A stretch of DNA of 64,000 nt. Source: Juglans regia. Lineage: Eukaryota > Streptophyta > Magnoliopsida > Fagales > Juglandaceae. The position numbers were made by a program, and so were the translations under genes. The notes under the pieces were generated by a model. That model saw nothing but the letters and a program-made list of their open reading frames with translations. It was not told where the DNA came from and did not search any database. Location of the stretch: assembly GCF_001411555.2 (NCBI RefSeq), contig NC_049909.1, positions 22,120,623-22,184,622 of the forward strand, in the 5' to 3' direction. This document shows positions 13,130 to 25,652 of this stretch, piece after piece. Position 1 is the first letter of the stretch. Each line of letters begins with the position of its first letter.

Positions 13130-14059
13130 CTATGACCATAAACTTGGCCAAATATCGAAACAACTGAAAACAGTAATCTTTATCACAATCTTGGACTTGG
13201 AAAAACACTTGGGAGACATTGAAGGAGGTGATCAGAGCAAGTACATGACATAGACGACGACAACAACAGCAACATCTTCATTACAAATCGATCATGAAAT
13301 GCTGCTCTCTCTCTCTGGGATTTTGGAGACCTATGTTTTTTCAAGGGCAATGGGTCTTAGGAGGGGAGAGGCCGGGGTTCACATGGGAGGGAGGAAAGAC
13401 AGCTAGCAACAGCTGGTTTGGGGGGGGTGGGGGTGAAAGGAAGGGGTGGGAGAACTTAAACGGTTCTACTGGGAAAGTCGTCAGTGTAGTTTAATAAATG
13501 GCGGAATCAGCCACCACGTGCCGATGTGACCCCTCTCCTTAATTCGCATCCATCACATTAACACAAACAAGGCCTTAATCTAATCTCCAATTACATGTTG
13601 AATTTACATGTAATATAGATAAAATCAGATTACACTCTATGCATATCTCACATGATTGACGTTTTCATGTACAAGCTGTGATGATCGATCATCTCATCTC
13701 ATAGCCCCCACTTTCTCGTTACCAAATAATAGCATGTGTCCACACCTATTTATGTGATTGATGTCTACTTGTAATTAGAACTTAGATCTTATGAATTAGT
13801 GGATACCCACTAATTTAGTGTTAAGGTTAGAACTTAAACTAATGGGCTGGTTTTCTGCAAGGAGAAACTTAAAGGAACCAAACGGATCATTATCAGTTAG
13901 ATAATTTGTATTCATTATCCTTAATATTTGGTGGATGAGCTGTGAAACAAAGGGGGTTTGTAAGAATCATGTCCTCCTCCCTCCCATGTGAATTGTTTGC
14001 AAGAGCCCACCTTTCCTTGCTTTGTCCCCAAAATCAGGCTCACATGGGAAGGACTTGTG

Positions 14060-14063
<4 letters not shown>

Positions 14064-14103
<40 letters not shown>
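14064..14103. repeat. (CT)n microsatellite
   Basis: About twenty CT dinucleotides without interruption. Confidence 0.95.
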
Positions 14104-14106
<3 letters not shown>

Positions 14107-14620
14107 GTTTCTTGATAAGTTCCATCATCTCATGTCGGAATTTATTAAGGAAAGTACTAAGAAACCACTGATAATGATTAACGGAAAAAGGTTAGATCAA
14201 TGCATGTTAAGTACCTCTCTCTGGCCTGTTTAATATATAATGTCGTGAATACAATTTTTTTTTTATTCACTTTTTGGGGCATGATTTTCGTTATGAAATG
14301 AATGTTAATTCTAGCAACGAAAACTATAGAGTAAACATATAAATTGATATAATTTTATATAATATGTAATCTATAATATAATGTATCGTATAAGATATAT
14401 CAGTTTATAAATTTATTTTTATAAAATCTTTTTATAACTAAAATATTTCTCTAAATCAAAAGTAACCATATGATCGGACTAGTATATTAGAAACAAAATA
14501 GGGTTGGTCAATGCCTGAAAAAGTCATAAGTTTTAACAGCAATGATGCAACTAATCCCATGTTCCATTTTGTAATCATCAATAATCAATACCCAACAAAT
14601 ATATGTACGTATGTATGGAT

Positions 14621-14622
<2 letters not shown>

Positions 14623-14654
<32 letters not shown>
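14623..14654. repeat. (AT)n microsatellite
   Basis: About 32 bp of alternating AT, preceded by GTACGTATGTATGGATGGAT, a tetranucleotide-like run. Confidence 0.9.
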
Positions 14655-14656
<2 letters not shown>

Positions 14657-15088
14657 TGGTTACCATGTGATTCTCACAACCAAATGCTAATTAAATCCTT
14701 TGCATGTGCATACAATTAGTAGCACACAAGTTACTTAATAACTTAAACTACTACTATGCAATAATAAATAGATAATAATCTCTATCTATATTTCCTGTCT
14801 CAACTTTACTTTAATTAATGTTGGGATCCCAAAAATAAAAAGGAAAAAAAAACTCATAAATTAACGTACATGCAGGAACTGTGTCCGAACCGGACACAAA
14901 AGAAGCATTATTGCACGTGGATGGAGCAAAGTAGACCCGATCCTACTTGTTTTTATCTATTTTATAGTCTCCATCAGAAAATAATAAAAGGTCCAAAAAG
15001 AGGACGCGCAAACACATTAATATTGGAGAAACAAGGGTGGCTGGCGACCACAATATTGCACGCTTCCATTCATCCATTTGCATCAATT

Positions 15089-15091
<3 letters not shown>

Positions 15092-15121
<30 letters not shown>
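15092..15121. repeat. (AT)n microsatellite
   Basis: About 30 bp of alternating AT immediately left of a family A palindromic element. Confidence 0.9.
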
Positions 15122-15123
<2 letters not shown>

Positions 15124-15305
15124 GATATTTCTATTTTTAAGGGGTGTAAATGCGGGTACAAGTCCTCCGCACTATATATTTGAAAAATATAGATAAATTT
15201 AGAATTTACGTAAAAAAATAATTTTTAATAATGGATTATACTTTTTTTTCAAATAGAATACGCGATATTTATATATTCTAAGACTGTATTTAATATTGAT
15301 CATGT
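15120..15305. mobile_element. Palindromic MITE-like element, family A
   Basis: The left half (TATATATTTGAAAAATATAG) and the right half (CAAATAGAATACGCGATATT then ATTCTAAGACTGTATTTAAT) are imperfect reverse complements around ATTTTTAATAATGGATTATA. Layout and motifs resemble the copies at 885-1052 and 4070-4242. Confidence 0.4.
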
Positions 15306-15554
15306 AAAATATATGAATAATGATATATATAATTTTTATTTATTTTTATCTTACTAAAAAAAGTGCGAGAAATTGTGAGTAAACCAAGACATTAAATTCA
15401 CCTATTTCGTACGTGCAAGATTCACGCACACTCTCTGGCCCTATTTCATAAATTCACCTAATTTAAACTCTTACTCGTAAATTATAATTATTAGTGAAGA
15501 CGTTATATTAATCACGGTTGTTAGAGATATAAAGGGATTCTATATATTAACATA

Positions 15555-15955
15555 TTATCAGTGTATCACGTATCTTCTTCTTTTTTTTCTCTTTTTTTCT
15601 TCCCTCTCCCGTTCTCCCTGTGCCTCTCCCCTCCTCCCCCTTTCCCTTCTCCTGTTGCCGTCGAAGCTTCCTCACCCCTCGTTGATGTCACTGCCACACC
15701 TCACCTTCCTCGCCACTTGCCGATGTTGCCCTTCTCTGTCGATCACCTCCGTCATCATCATCGTTGCTGCCCCTTGATATCATCGCCACTCGCTGACATC
15801 CTCACCTCGGTCAACATCTATTCTTTTGGTCGAGCTGAAGGGGTGGGGAGGGGTTGGAAAAAGGAGAGGGAAAGGAGGAGGAGGGGGGAAGAAAAGAGAG
15901 AGAGAGGAAAAAAAGAAGAATAAGAAGGGGAGACGTGGCACAGTGTGTAGTATTT
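15555..15955. mobile_element. Foldback-like element with long pyrimidine/purine arms
   Basis: A pyrimidine-rich arm (about 15571-15655, CTTCTTCTTTTTTTTCTC onward) and a purine-rich arm (about 15850-15931) are imperfect reverse complements. Complementarity extends outward to GTGTATCACGT on the left and ACGTGGCACAGTG on the right. The roughly 200-bp centre is GC-richer (GTTGATGTCACTGCCACACC). The open frame across it is low-complexity Pro/Ser/His and is not credible as a gene. Confidence 0.45.
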
Positions 15956-16549
15956 TTACTTCATTTTTTTTTATTTTATATACTGATTTTTACAATATAT
16001 CATACATCAGCTTATTTTTTTTTCTTCATATCATTTAAATAATATATTTTTATTCTTTTTATACATTTCCTTTCTACCAATAAATTTGTAATATCAATAT
16101 ATTTTTTATATTTGCAATATATCATTATATACAATGTAATATAATTCAATTTTATACACACAAAATAAAAATATATAAGCCAAACAAAAATTAAAAATAA
16201 AATAAAAATATGAAAAAATTGGATAAATAATATTTCCAATATATTTTTTAGAAAAAAAATAAAATATAGATGTTTTAAATGATGAATAATAAAAAGAATT
16301 TGTATTGAAATATAAAAGTAAAAGGTAACGAGAGAGTAAATGAAGTATAAATAATATAAAAAAAAAATTGTTTGAATGATGAACAATACTCGCTACATGT
16401 AGTGGGTTACTGTAGCACTTTGTATTGAGAAACGATGCGGGACGGTCGAACTATTAAAGGTAGAAGAGCAGCCTTCCATTAAGACGGGAACAAGTAGGAA
16501 AAAACACAATAGACTAACTAGAACTCACCACATAGAATCACAACTTGCA

Positions 16550-16745
16550 AGACCAAGCTCTTCCTCATTTCATCTCTCCAAGCCTCTTCCTCATTTCGTC
16601 TTTGTCGGGGTCGCCTTGCAACTCCTTCTAGAGCCTGTCGCAGACTCTGAGTCATCTCCTTCATAGACTCCTCATCTCCTTCACAAACTTGCAGCCCCTC
16701 TCATCTCTAGAGCCCGTCGTAGCCCCTCTCATCTCCAGCCGACAT
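16550..16745. repeat. C/T-rich patch with short direct repeats
   Basis: GCCCCTCTCATCTC occurs twice about 30 bp apart (near 16696 and 16725), and TCTTCCTCATTTC occurs twice near 16560 and 16588. The patch is GC-richer than its AT-rich surroundings. Its origin is unknown; a degraded transposon or gene fragment is possible. Confidence 0.35.
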
Positions 16746-18205
16746 GATGCCAGCACAAATCTAAAATGCTTTATATTTGGAAGAGCAGCACCCCACGTTT
16801 ATAACTATCTTTAAAATATGTTGTATAAACTAGGGCATAATACAGGCAGATGCCTTTGCAGCCATCCAAAACACAAAAACTTTAATTTAGATAACCTTTT
16901 TTTTTCAAATTAGAGGGATAACCTTTGTGATGGGTACATATGAGGATTTTTTCCTTCTCTTTTTGCCTTTTCAGCCGTTTATATGCATCACAACAATTTT
17001 GGTGGAGGATTTTAATGGAGGAAATGGGTCTTGAGCATATAAAGGAGAAATAAGAAAATGAGAGAGGATAATTCGCGAGAAAGAGGAGCAAGCTGGAGGC
17101 ATTCAGGAGGAGGGAGAACAAGATGTGAGAGAGAGGACATATCCACAAAGAGAGAGAGGGGGGGGGGGGTTGTATAAGTCTCTGATCATATATATACAAG
17201 TGTAGACTAAACACTATAAAATGCTTACATGGTGCACAATTATTGGAGGGCTGCTTAATGAAGAAGAGCAACCAGACCACTCTCCAACTTTTCTTATTTG
17301 TATTTTACATATTCTTTTACATAATAGGATGTAACTCATTTTATTAACAATTTTTTAAAAAATTTATATTTTTTGTATCATACATAAGCAATTGAGAATG
17401 GTCTAAATTGTACAATCCTATAAATTATAAAGAAAAAAAAATAATGAAACAAAAAATTTATAGCTTTTTTAATGTATTTCTACTTGTTCGTACTGAACAG
17501 TGTCCACTTTTACATTAATTATGATTGGCCCATCTCTACGTTAATCTATGGTTGTTGACCTCTCGTAGCATTCACATTGGCCCTATAAATTTCCTTAAAA
17601 TTTTGTTAATTCGGTTAAAAAACACACTTCATAATTTTTTTTCTTAAATTTTATTCATTTTTCAAAAACCTCTTATATCACATTTTCTATCATTTATCTA
17701 TTATATTAAAATAATATTTCTTCTATATTATTTCTTTATTACTTTTTTCTCTCACTTCTATTTATAAACTTAATAACTCACTATTTTATATTTTTTCTTA
17801 TGTTTTGAATTATTACTCTCTAACGAATATTTTAAATAAAAATTTAAATTCTTATTTTGAGGGTATGATAATATTTTAATTTTTTTTTTACATTTTTGTA
17901 ACTATTTAAATTATTTTTAAAATTATTACTTAAAACTATAATAAATATGAACATGAAAAAAAGTGTAAATGATTGAGAGAAAGATTTGTTTTATTTATTA
18001 GAATAAAATATTTATAAAAAATGATTTAGGAATGAAGAGTGGCTCTTCAAATTTAGGGAGCCATCTTCAACATCTCAAAAACTTTCCCTAAAATAAGGAA
18101 TAGGATGGAGAGGGATTTTTGTCAAAAAGTTAATTTATTTTTTGTTAAGATTTAGAGAATTAGGGACTGCATCCGCGAATGCTATCAACTTAGGTTTTGC
18201 ATGAT

Positions 18206-18208
<3 letters not shown>

Positions 18209-18252
<44 letters not shown>
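18209..18252. repeat. (GA)n microsatellite
   Basis: About 22 GA dinucleotides, the longest uninterrupted GA run in the window. Confidence 0.95.
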
Positions 18253-19650
18253 CTATATACCTATATATCTGCACTGCTAAGCAAGTAATGAACATGCATG
18301 CGACAATTATATATGTTCTTAATTACAATTGGTAGCTAGCTCTAGCATTTATTAATTTTCTTTATTAATTTAGTGTTTTTATTTCATTACAATTGGTACC
18401 ACTCCCAAATAATGGAATTACACCTAACACGAGACCTATTGCTAATGAACTGGGACCATCCAGTCCCGATTGCAATTTTTCATGAGATCATTCACCGGAC
18501 CCTTTCATTTTTTCATTTTTTTTTTGGGTCCTAAAACTGATCATTTTCCCACTCAAAGATCATGGAAAAAAAAAACATATATAATATTAATAACTCGAAG
18601 AGTAGCTAGCTAGCTAGAGTACGTACTGTTTTTGTGCAGGATTGGAGTATTCAAGTACGCCGGCATGCATGTATATATAGACCAATATGGGGCTGCTTCA
18701 GCTTCACCAGAGACAACACAGTAATTATTTGACAAGTTATTTGGATGTTGAGCTGATGGTAGATAATTTTTAAATATTAATAAAAAATAATGAATAATTT
18801 ATCAATAATAATAAATAATAATGAAGTAGTCTAAAGTGATATGGAAAGATTACCTCACTAATCAAACATAGCCAAATTAATCAGTATTGAAGACAACAGC
18901 AGGAATGTGTGGTCTCATACCATAATATATATGTATGCATGCAGATGTAGTGACGGGGCCACATTGTTTCTGATGGGTATGTAGTCACGTACCCATTGAA
19001 ATCTTGGAATTTTCTTGTATATTAGAAATTGTAAAAAAATAAAATAAAATTTTGGCAAGTAATCGGTGTAAGGGGTTTGTTCTATAAACTAGTTTGTAAA
19101 TTCTGATCAATAGGTTCGGGTTTTAAGTTGGTACATGTTGGCAGGAATCAGTATCGCACGTGGATTCGGCCACATTGTGTTCATGGGCTATGTTTCAAAC
19201 TACTTAATTCGATCCTCAAAGTTGGGAATACAGATTGGGGTTGTGGGATCCATGGGACAGGGAGAAGCAGCCCTGGTTTGAACTTCGTTAGTCTTGTCAA
19301 CCATTCATGAGCAAGTCCCAAGCGGAGTGAACATTTTCAATCTGTTTTGGCGTCGGAGTCCTGAATCTAACAATAATTCTAAGTATATGCCAATTCATAA
19401 ATGTTTCGGACAATCGTGTGATTATATATATACAACGATGAGACAGAACCATAAGACAATAACGAGTTCTATACGTATATGCACTAAGTCCTTCACAGTT
19501 TCTATAATGCTTTTATTGAGCTATATAAGTACATTCCAGACGGGATGGTTGTACATTTGCTGCTAGGTTGATAATAATGTCCATTATGCACATTCACCCA
19601 GGATGGGCTGCAAATTGGGTCTCTCTCTGTTTTTTTTTTTTTTTGTGGTC

Positions 19651-22600
19651 TCAATCATGTCCATTCCGCAGCATATTCATGTCTTTGTCATGCGTCCCTT
19701 CCCGTTTAAAATGGGATTTGAGTCCAATCCAACACTGGTAATAATCATGATCCATGAAGGGGGACTCGAGAGCCCATGGGCAGATGCGGGGGATTAAATA
19801 CGATTCAAACATAAAAGCCATGGTATCGGTTATTCTGTAAGGCCCTGCCTCATTTCCACGTGCAATGGTTGCCTGTGCATCAAAAAACAGGGACGTGGTT
19901 ACTGGTTAGAACAAAGACTATTCGTTGACCATCGATGCGGGTGTTGACTGTTGAGTCCAAGCTTGGATTGCTCCATTGTTATTTGTCACACTCAAGGTTT
20001 CAAATAGGAGGGAGGGAGAGGGAGAGAGAGAGGCTAGCCATAACTTTGGGTTGTTTATAAGACGAATACCTCATATGACTTGGTATCAGGACCATGGGGG
20101 GCCATGCAGCTATGAAGGCTTGCACCACCTGGGAGAAACCCATCAGCTTTAGCCTGAGAACAAATTTGCGTAATAGTTATGATCTGTGACAGACACACAC
20201 AATACACATATATTGACAGATCTCAACATGAGAATGACCCTAAAATTCGTTGGTTTTCGAGGAGCATCTGCGGATAGAAATGGCTACTATGCATTTAGAA
20301 CCACAATACAATGATGTTATTCATTTCAAATTCCAATGGCATTAGGAAAAGAAGCTTGACATTTAAATCTTTTTCTGCAGTCTCTTTCTCTATTCATATG
20401 AAGGGTTTTTCCTTTCTTTTTTACATTTGGTACTCCCATTCAAAGTTCGATTCCAAAACATATTGCTTTTTCCACTCTCCATACAAATAAGTTTACGAAG
20501 AGCTTAGCAGTTTTAACTCAAAATTTTTACCTCATATCCACCATGAATGAGGCCCATGAATTCACTCATACAATTGCGATGGTAATACGGAGGCCGGAAG
20601 GTATGCTCAGCAACCACCCATCGAGGAGGGAAAATGACAAAATCAATAAGTGCCACACCGGGTTTGTCAGATGGTGCTGTCAATACTACATTACAGTAGC
20701 AAGATACCAATAAAGATTATTAATCCCAAGTTATGATTGAACAGTATAAAGGTTATTACCCAAACAAATTAAAACAAAAAACAAAAAGCTATGTTCCCAT
20801 TAAGCATACCTGTATTTATTGATGGATCACCATGATCAATTAAAACAGTATTGCAAGGGCAGAACTTACTTAGATCATACTGCAAGTAAATAATATTTTA
20901 CTCCAAATCAGGTCCACAAGGATTATCATAATTGCACACAGAAGTATTCAGTCTCCATGTCTTATCAGTGGGATTAATTCTTTAGCAGTAACACCCACCT
21001 TATATGGAAAGTAGTTACCATGCCAGGCAGCTACATTGAAGGGAGAAAAATCTTGTCTTGCAGTAAAAAGTTCACCACCAAACTTCTGTACAATAGTGTA
21101 GCCTGGGCAAGAACTCTCTTCAAACCAGGCCACAGGAGCTAGAAAATCCCTTGGAGCAGCCAGACCATTAGCACCTACATGTAATCAAAATTGCAGCTCC
21201 ACATAATGAATGTTCAACAAAGTAATTTACTCATATGGTTTGAGTAACAAATATTCCAGATTTTGTTCACACATGCCACGGCTAAATGAGAGATTGGGTA
21301 CCTATGGGCCCAAGATCGGGAAGTTGAAAATGGGTTCCAAAAACCTCAGCAACATAACCACGTGTTGGGCCATCAGGTACATTAACAGAAAAACGAAATC
21401 CTTGAGGTAAAACGGCAATTTCACCAGGGGAAACTTGCAATCTCCCACATTCGGTAGTGATCCATAGCCCTACAAAACCAGAATAGTGCATTTAAGCTTA
21501 CAGGCATGAAGGCATGCATGACTTTTATTCAATTCACGTTTAAAAAAAATCGTTCAAGGGGGAATTTACTATTTCTCATCCAAAAATCAATATTTTTCCC
21601 TACATCTCCTTAATAGAGGGGAATTTGTGTTTCAGGTGGGACCTCTACAAATTTTACCCCTTCCTAGTCTTTCGTGATAGATAGCTTTCCAACAAGGCAG
21701 CAGGGCAAATATATCTAAACAAGAATGATCCAAAGAAACAATGCCTTTCAAGGGATCGCAACAATCACTTACTTCCTTCTTGGGGGACTATCAAGAAGTC
21801 ACCATCAGCATTGCAAAGGGCACAGTTATCCATCGATTTATTGGCCATGTACCTATACATTGAGTTCCTCTGTTAATCAGGTGAACATTATAACCTCCAT
21901 AGTTTCTTTTTTTTTTATATGTAAACCTCCACAGTTTCAAGTAAAGTTGCATCAAATCTAGTCTCAACAGAAAGAAAGTGCAATTTCTGAATCCGGTGAT
22001 ATCTTCCAACAATATTTCTACTGTAGAATCTTTCAAAACTTTTTTTTTTTTTTTGGATCCGTATATAGAATCTTTCAAAACTTGAAATGAAGATGGCCCG
22101 AAGTTGAAAAAATGGAACAGACAAACTACATTGAAGCATTTCTTACACCACACTAAGGTATCATGATAGTAACATTATAATGGGACATTGGGCAAATGAA
22201 CCAGTCGCTAGTTGTCACTGAGCATATACAAGTAAAACCCACTAAAAAAGAACATATTTTTGTCACATTAGCATTTTAACACCACTTCAATATTTTCATG
22301 GTAAACTAACTAGTGACACTTGGGAGAAGTATCTTTAAAGTTGCGACACCAGTTCAATTATGTGTTTACATCACCATCTAGACAGTGGCAGATCCTCTAA
22401 AGATTAAATTCATCAAAAGCCAGCTCTTTGATAGCTTGGAAATCAAATTAAAACCCAAAGAAAGCTTAAAATCATCACAAATATATTTTTTTCCCACTTT
22501 TCACAAATTCTTAATCTAGAATTCAATGCTCTTTCTTATTGTAGAGATAATGATAATGAAAACCAGACCATAATTATAGCTAACATGAAAGCACTTGTAT

Positions 22601-23501
22601 TCAATGGTTTTCGTAACACTAACAGGTTGATCAATGTCAATTGTAGAAGTGGCTGTCACACTAGATTACTCCTAATTTTCGTTTCACTATCAGAGATTCA
22701 ATCGAAGATACTATATCAGGAAAAAAACTGGCATAGTTGGATGGAGTGCATCAAATAGAAAACTATAGAGCGCCAATTACATGTGAACTGCAAATCCATG
22801 GCGTAGGAGTGAACTGCCAGCCCCACATACAGTATATAACCCATCAATAAAATCTGTTGGTAAGTGGGGAATATCTGCAGGCTTCCATCGTAGTTGAGTT
22901 GGTGTGGTTGAACTGTTGGACTCATTAAATTCGCTCACGAGCTTCCCATGCCCCGGGACGCGAGGTTTAAATGGTTCATGCGTAACTGATGGTTTGATTC
23001 GATAGAGCCAACTATGGAAAGGAAAAATAAACCAAAAAAAACAAAAAATCAACAGCAGAATTATGAATACTAAAATTACGTAACCTGAATCACATAAGAT
23101 ATAGCTTTGGTGAGCTTGAGCGGTCCTCGAATAGAAATAGACGATCAGTACAAAGCTAAAAGCCCCCGAGTAAATCGGTAATTTATCCCAAACACAGAAA
23201 AGAAAGAAAGAAGAAAGCCATACATATGAGGCTCAGAAGGAAAAGTAGCAGTGGACGTTTCTATTATGGAAAAAGTGATAAGTAGGGACCTGCGGAGGTT
23301 GAGCTTGCGGGGCGAGGTAAAGGAGGTGCCGGATATCTGCTCGGCGTAGAGGCCGTAGGGGCAAGTGAGCGGGCTGTTCTGACCCTCCGGCAGAGCTCCG
23401 GGGATCGCCTCCGACACCAAGTGGTTGCCGAACCCAGATTGGTACGACAGTTCCGGGGGGAAATCTGGGCCGTCGATTTTGCTGACCGGTTTGGTCTCCA
23501 T
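19651..23501 (-). CDS. Homogentisate 1,2-dioxygenase
   Basis: Iron-dependent enzyme of tyrosine degradation that opens the homogentisate ring to maleylacetoacetate; in plants it competes with tocopherol and plastoquinone synthesis for the same substrate. Nine exons on the minus strand: 23501-23290, 23011-22781, 21852-21773, 21469-21302, 21174-20999, 20879-20810, 20685-20531, 20153-20070 and 19872-19651. Total 1398 nt, 465 aa (Arabidopsis HGO is 461). Start [10 protein letters not shown] is followed by the family-typical YQSGFGNH. The cupin fold runs through [20 protein letters not shown] and [20 protein letters not shown]. The likely iron ligands lie in [12 protein letters not shown] (exon 7: the His and Glu of the H-x5-E motif) and MAPHGPD (exon 8, second His). 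Every junction is in frame and no lesion is seen. The gene is divergent from the Rab gene, with 489 bp between start codons. Intron 2 carries a tiny retroinsertion at 22042-22065. Confidence 0.96.
22024..22083 (-). mobile_element. Ultra-short poly(A)-tail retroinsertion in HGO intron 2
   Basis: A perfect 18-bp direct repeat, TAGAATCTTTCAAAACTT (22024-22041 and 22066-22083), brackets only 24 bp: a run of T followed by GGATCCGTATA. Read on the minus strand, the insert is TATACGGATCC plus a poly(A) tail. This is the signature of target-primed reverse transcription that copied almost nothing beyond the tail. Confidence 0.65.
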
Positions 23502-23859
23502 GTCTAGTCAATCCTGCACAGCACAAGATCAAATGAACGGAGATGATGCAATTTATTCCGATTTGGAGGGGAAGAGGGATGACGTTGATGACGTGGCAAG
23601 ATTGTCACTGAAATAATATTAATATATATATATATATTTTTTTGTGTTTTGGATATATTTAAATAAGAAAAATATAAATATAAATTATTGTTATTTTTAA
23701 TTAGGCCTGCAATCTGAGCCCAGAACATAAAGCAGGCCAGTCCACTTCACAAACGTGACATATCGAAGCCCAAACTCAAAGTAACGAACAACGAACGAAC
23801 GAACGAAAGAAAGAAGGCGACAGTGCATGTAGTCGTTGGCCACCTCCCTGAAATTTGGT

Positions 23860-23892
<33 letters not shown>

Positions 23893-23990
23893 GACGTTAC
23901 GTAGAAAAGTAGTTCCATTGATGTCGGAGAGGACGTTTGCGTCTTGATCATCCGAGAATAAGATCGGAACGGAATAGGAATAGAGAAGTA
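23502..23990. promoter_or_regulatory. Shared upstream region of HGO and RABA genes
   Basis: The 489 bp separate two divergent start codons, so both promoters and 5' UTRs must lie here. It contains an AT-rich centre (23610-23700), GAGCCCA and AAGCCCAAAC motifs (about 23717 and 23766) resembling site II/TGGGCY elements on the opposite strand, and a CT microsatellite at 23867-23892 in the probable Rab 5' UTR. No clear TATA box could be assigned. Confidence 0.5.
23867..23892. repeat. (CT)n microsatellite in Rab leader
   Basis: About 13 CT dinucleotides roughly 100 bp before the Rab start codon; pyrimidine-rich leaders are common in plant genes. Confidence 0.85.
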
Positions 23991-25652
23991 ATGGCGGCGT
24001 ACAGAGCGGAGGACGACTACGACTACCTGTTCAAGGTGGTATTGATAGGGGACTCTGGCGTGGGAAAATCCAACCTCTTGTCTCGTTTCACCCGCAACGA
24101 GTTCAACCTCGATTCCAAGTCCACTATCGGCGTCGAATTCGCCACCCGCAGCGTCCGTGTAGACGACAAGATCGTTAAGGCCCAGATTTGGGACACCGCT
24201 GGCCAAGAAAGGTTCTCTCTCATTTTATTTTCATTATTTCTTTAGAATTTGTGTTCCCTTTATCCTCTTTTTTTATTAGTTTCTTCTTTTTCTTTTTTTT
24301 TTTTTTTTGTGGGAAAAACGTGGGAAAGAGACGGAATTGTGGTTTTGAATTTGACTTTGGCGCACTGTTTGTTGAGAATGTTGTTTTCGGTTACAGTTGG
24401 GGTATGGAACTTTTTATTTTGTGTGTGGCATGTTTGATTGGTTGCAAAACTTGGTAAAATGGTGGAGGACTGGAATCTGGGATTCTTCTGTCCCGGATCT
24501 TAGAAGGGTCTGAAGGCGTTTGAGGTAAACCAGTCTTGGTATTTGAGTTTGCCGGAAATGTAGGGATAGAAATAAAATCGTGTTCTTGGGAAATTGTTTT
24601 CGTTAATATCAATTGACATCTGCTCATGAAGTTAAAATGTTTTTGTCCTTTGGTTGTTGATAAAATGCGGGTAAAGTTAAGGTATCTGAATCTCGGGTTA
24701 TTTTTTTAATTTATTATTTACTTCTTTTAGTTTGTTCTCGAGGTTATGAGAGATCTGGGAAGCAGCATTTCCAAGTTAATGGACCTAGCACAAGTACTTG
24801 ACTTGATTTAGCCGAGGGCTTCATTTTTTTGAAATATGTGTTGGGCAAAAGCATCTTTCAGGCGGTAGGATATTGATTGAGTAATGAAACCTAACAAGAG
24901 TAGAAGCTTCTAATAATGTTCGTAACTATTCAGTTCTCCAGCTTTTACTGCACCGATATTTAACAAATAGATAAAGGAAATAGAAGATGAATTTCAATTT
25001 GAGTCAGATTTCAAACTGGAAGAGAAGGATATTATGCAGCTCTCTCTATTGTATATGTAGCTTACCGTAGGCATGCTAAATCCTGTTACTCTTATTGTTC
25101 AATGCAGAAAAGGGTCATCTTCTTTTCTGAAACTTCTGCTCTCACGTGATCTTCTCAGTCGTAATGTGAAGTCCTGAAATTATAGTTTGATTTACTTAAT
25201 TATGTTCTTTACCACATAGGTACCGTGCAATTACTAGTGCTTACTACCGAGGAGCTGTGGGTGCATTGCTTGTCTATGATGTCACCCGCCATTTGACATT
25301 TGAGAATGTTGAGAGATGGTTGAAGGAGTTACGGGATCACACAGACTCCAATATCGTGATAATGCTTGTGGGTAACAAGGCAGATCTGCGCCACTTACGT
25401 GCTGTATCCGCAGAGGATGCTACAGCTTTTGCCGAGAGAGAGCGCACCTTCTTTATGGAGACATCTGCCCTGGAGTCTTTGAATGTGGAGAATGCATTCA
25501 CCCAAGTTCTAACCCAAACATATCGAGTAGTGAGCCGGAAAGCACTTGATATTGGAGATGATCCTACAGCCTTGCCTAAAGGACAAACCATAAATGTTGG
25601 AACCAAGGATGATGTTTCTGCTGTTAAGAAAGTTAGTTGCTGTTCTGCCTAA
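23991..25652 (+). CDS. Rab GTPase, RABA1/Rab11 type
   Basis: Small GTPase acting in trans-Golgi/recycling-endosome to plasma-membrane traffic. Two exons, 23991-24211 and 25220-25652 (654 nt, 217 aa, typical for RABA1). Start [20 protein letters not shown] is chosen over an in-frame upstream extension that begins at a non-ATG codon. All G motifs are present: P-loop GDSGVGKSN (about residue 19), effector-region Thr in SKSTIGVEF, switch [15 protein letters not shown] (NKxD) and ETSAL (SAK-like). The intron interrupts the codon right after WDTAGQE, a position common in plant Rabs. The C-terminus ends SCCSA, supplying cysteines for geranylgeranylation. The hypervariable tail [20 protein letters not shown] is characteristic of RABA1; the exact subtype letter is not resolvable by eye. 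Confidence 0.95.

Larger units (their letters stand above)
13022..19650. other. Long repeat-rich intergenic region
   Basis: No supportable gene in about 6.6 kb. The left end (13022-13500) is the upstream region of the minus-strand bZIP gene, with a GA microsatellite and a G-rich patch at 13420-13445. The rest holds CT, TA and GA microsatellites, a family A palindrome near 15120-15305, a long-armed foldback at 15555-15955, AT-rich filler and a C/T-rich patch with short direct repeats at 16550-16745. Sequence just left of 19651 is the 3' flank of the homogentisate dioxygenase gene. Open frames here are low-complexity or start at non-ATG codons. Confidence 0.6.

Noticed and set aside
15561..15923. 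120-codon Pro/Ser/His-rich frame
   Set aside because: It spans the pyrimidine and purine arms of a foldback element; low complexity and no homology that I recognise.
19128..19797. Three short plus-strand frames
   Set aside because: They overlap the 3' flank and last exon of the minus-strand HGO gene and show no domain.
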